Shown: one piece after another, positions 63,761 to 64,000 of the stretch
Position numbering within the stretch: position 1 is the stretch's first letter
Layout: the number at the start of each line of letters is the position of its first letter
From: Locusta migratoria
Lineage: Eukaryota; Arthropoda; Insecta; Orthoptera; Acrididae
DNA: 64,000 nt
Reading direction: 5' to 3'
Assembly (NCBI GenBank): GCA_026315105.1
Contig: CM048750.1
Location: 259,771,151 to 259,835,150 of the forward strand
Program-made: the position numbers and the translations under genes
Notes under the pieces: generated by a model
Databases searched by the model: none
The model's input: only the letters and a program-made list of their open reading frames with translations
What the model was told of the DNA's origin: nothing

Positions 63761-64000
63761 ATCTCCTCTTTTCTGAATACATGTTATATTTATGGGAGAA
63801 TATATAATAAATAAGGCTTTCTTTCCATACAAAATTATAAGTGCAGTATCCAAACAAAGAAAGGTAGTCATCAAAAGACAAATGATACGTTACATTCATT
63901 CATTTAATTATAAACTTCACTATAAATAATACTTCTCGTTATTTGTCTAAAAGTTAGTATGAATACATTTTTGGAATCTTGTTACTGTTTTTCCAAGATC
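63647..64000 (-). repeat. Repeat with Helitron-like 3' end, copy 2 (runs off the window)
   Basis: Minus-strand equivalent of 60540-60808: on plus it starts ACTAGCTGATGACCCGGCGTTGC and continues TTTATTTATTTATTCAAG, through a (CT)n run, then TATGGGAGAATATATAATAAAT. The flanking base is A rather than the expected T. Confidence 0.6.
63718..63757. repeat. (CT)n microsatellite
   Basis: About 19 CT units within repeat copy 2. The other copy has only CTTCTCTGTCTATCTCC at this point (reverse strand), so the run expanded after the copies separated. Confidence 0.95.

Overview
The window looks like repeat-saturated nuclear DNA of an insect. The mix of tRNA-derived SINEs, RTE and CR1/Jockey-like LINEs, Penelope-like elements and a Gypsy element, with almost no host coding sequence, fits a large orthopteran (grasshopper or locust type) genome. 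That taxonomic guess is inference and was not tested. The only clear host coding sequence is one spliced terminal exon of a sorbitol dehydrogenase-like protein (8915-9074, +). Nearly everything else that resembles protein is decayed transposon sequence with stops and frameshifts.

Layout. 0-8 kb: a dead mariner-type transposase, a SINE, old internal duplications, and a possible 2.66 kb terminal-inverted-repeat element (4843-7499) with TAA at both ends. 8-13 kb: the dehydrogenase exon, a broken unidentified multi-frame ORF (10.1-11.2 kb, -) and a LINE reverse-transcriptase remnant. 13-18.5 kb: a TIR element (13021-14455) holding a SINE, a LINE 3' end holding another SINE, then a tandem array of about 145 bp monomers with a recent 367 bp duplication. 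18656-26465: a complete but damaged Gypsy retrotransposon on the minus strand, with two LTRs, gag, protease, RT/RNase H and integrase, interrupted by a 2.06 kb insertion. 27-32 kb: a fold-back element, a nearly full-length RTE LINE (27512-30781, 10 bp target duplication) and a second fold-back element. 34.6-43.1 kb: a helicase-like relic, a LINE split by a pogo-type DNA transposon and by SINEs, and a mosaic of further LINE pieces. 43-50 kb: a tandem SINE array, other SINEs, a Penelope fragment and a LINE. 50-54 kb: a putative LTR, SINEs, a P-element-like transposon with a THAP exon, and a dead DDE transposase. 54.6-59 kb: an inverted SINE dimer, a Penelope-like element with RT, GIY-YIG domain and a hammerhead-like ribozyme motif, and a third fold-back element. 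59-64 kb: a putative LTR, Helitron-like sequences with an internal higher-order tandem repeat, and simple repeats.

Most insertions can be read as layers because many SINE copies keep exact 11-15 bp target duplications, including copies truncated to 42 and 51 bp. The most interesting pattern is a shared hammerhead-like core (CUGAnGA, one extra base, a short stem, GAAA). It occurs next to the Penelope coding region and in both arms of three otherwise different fold-back elements. This suggests the fold-backs descend from Penelope-type terminal units.
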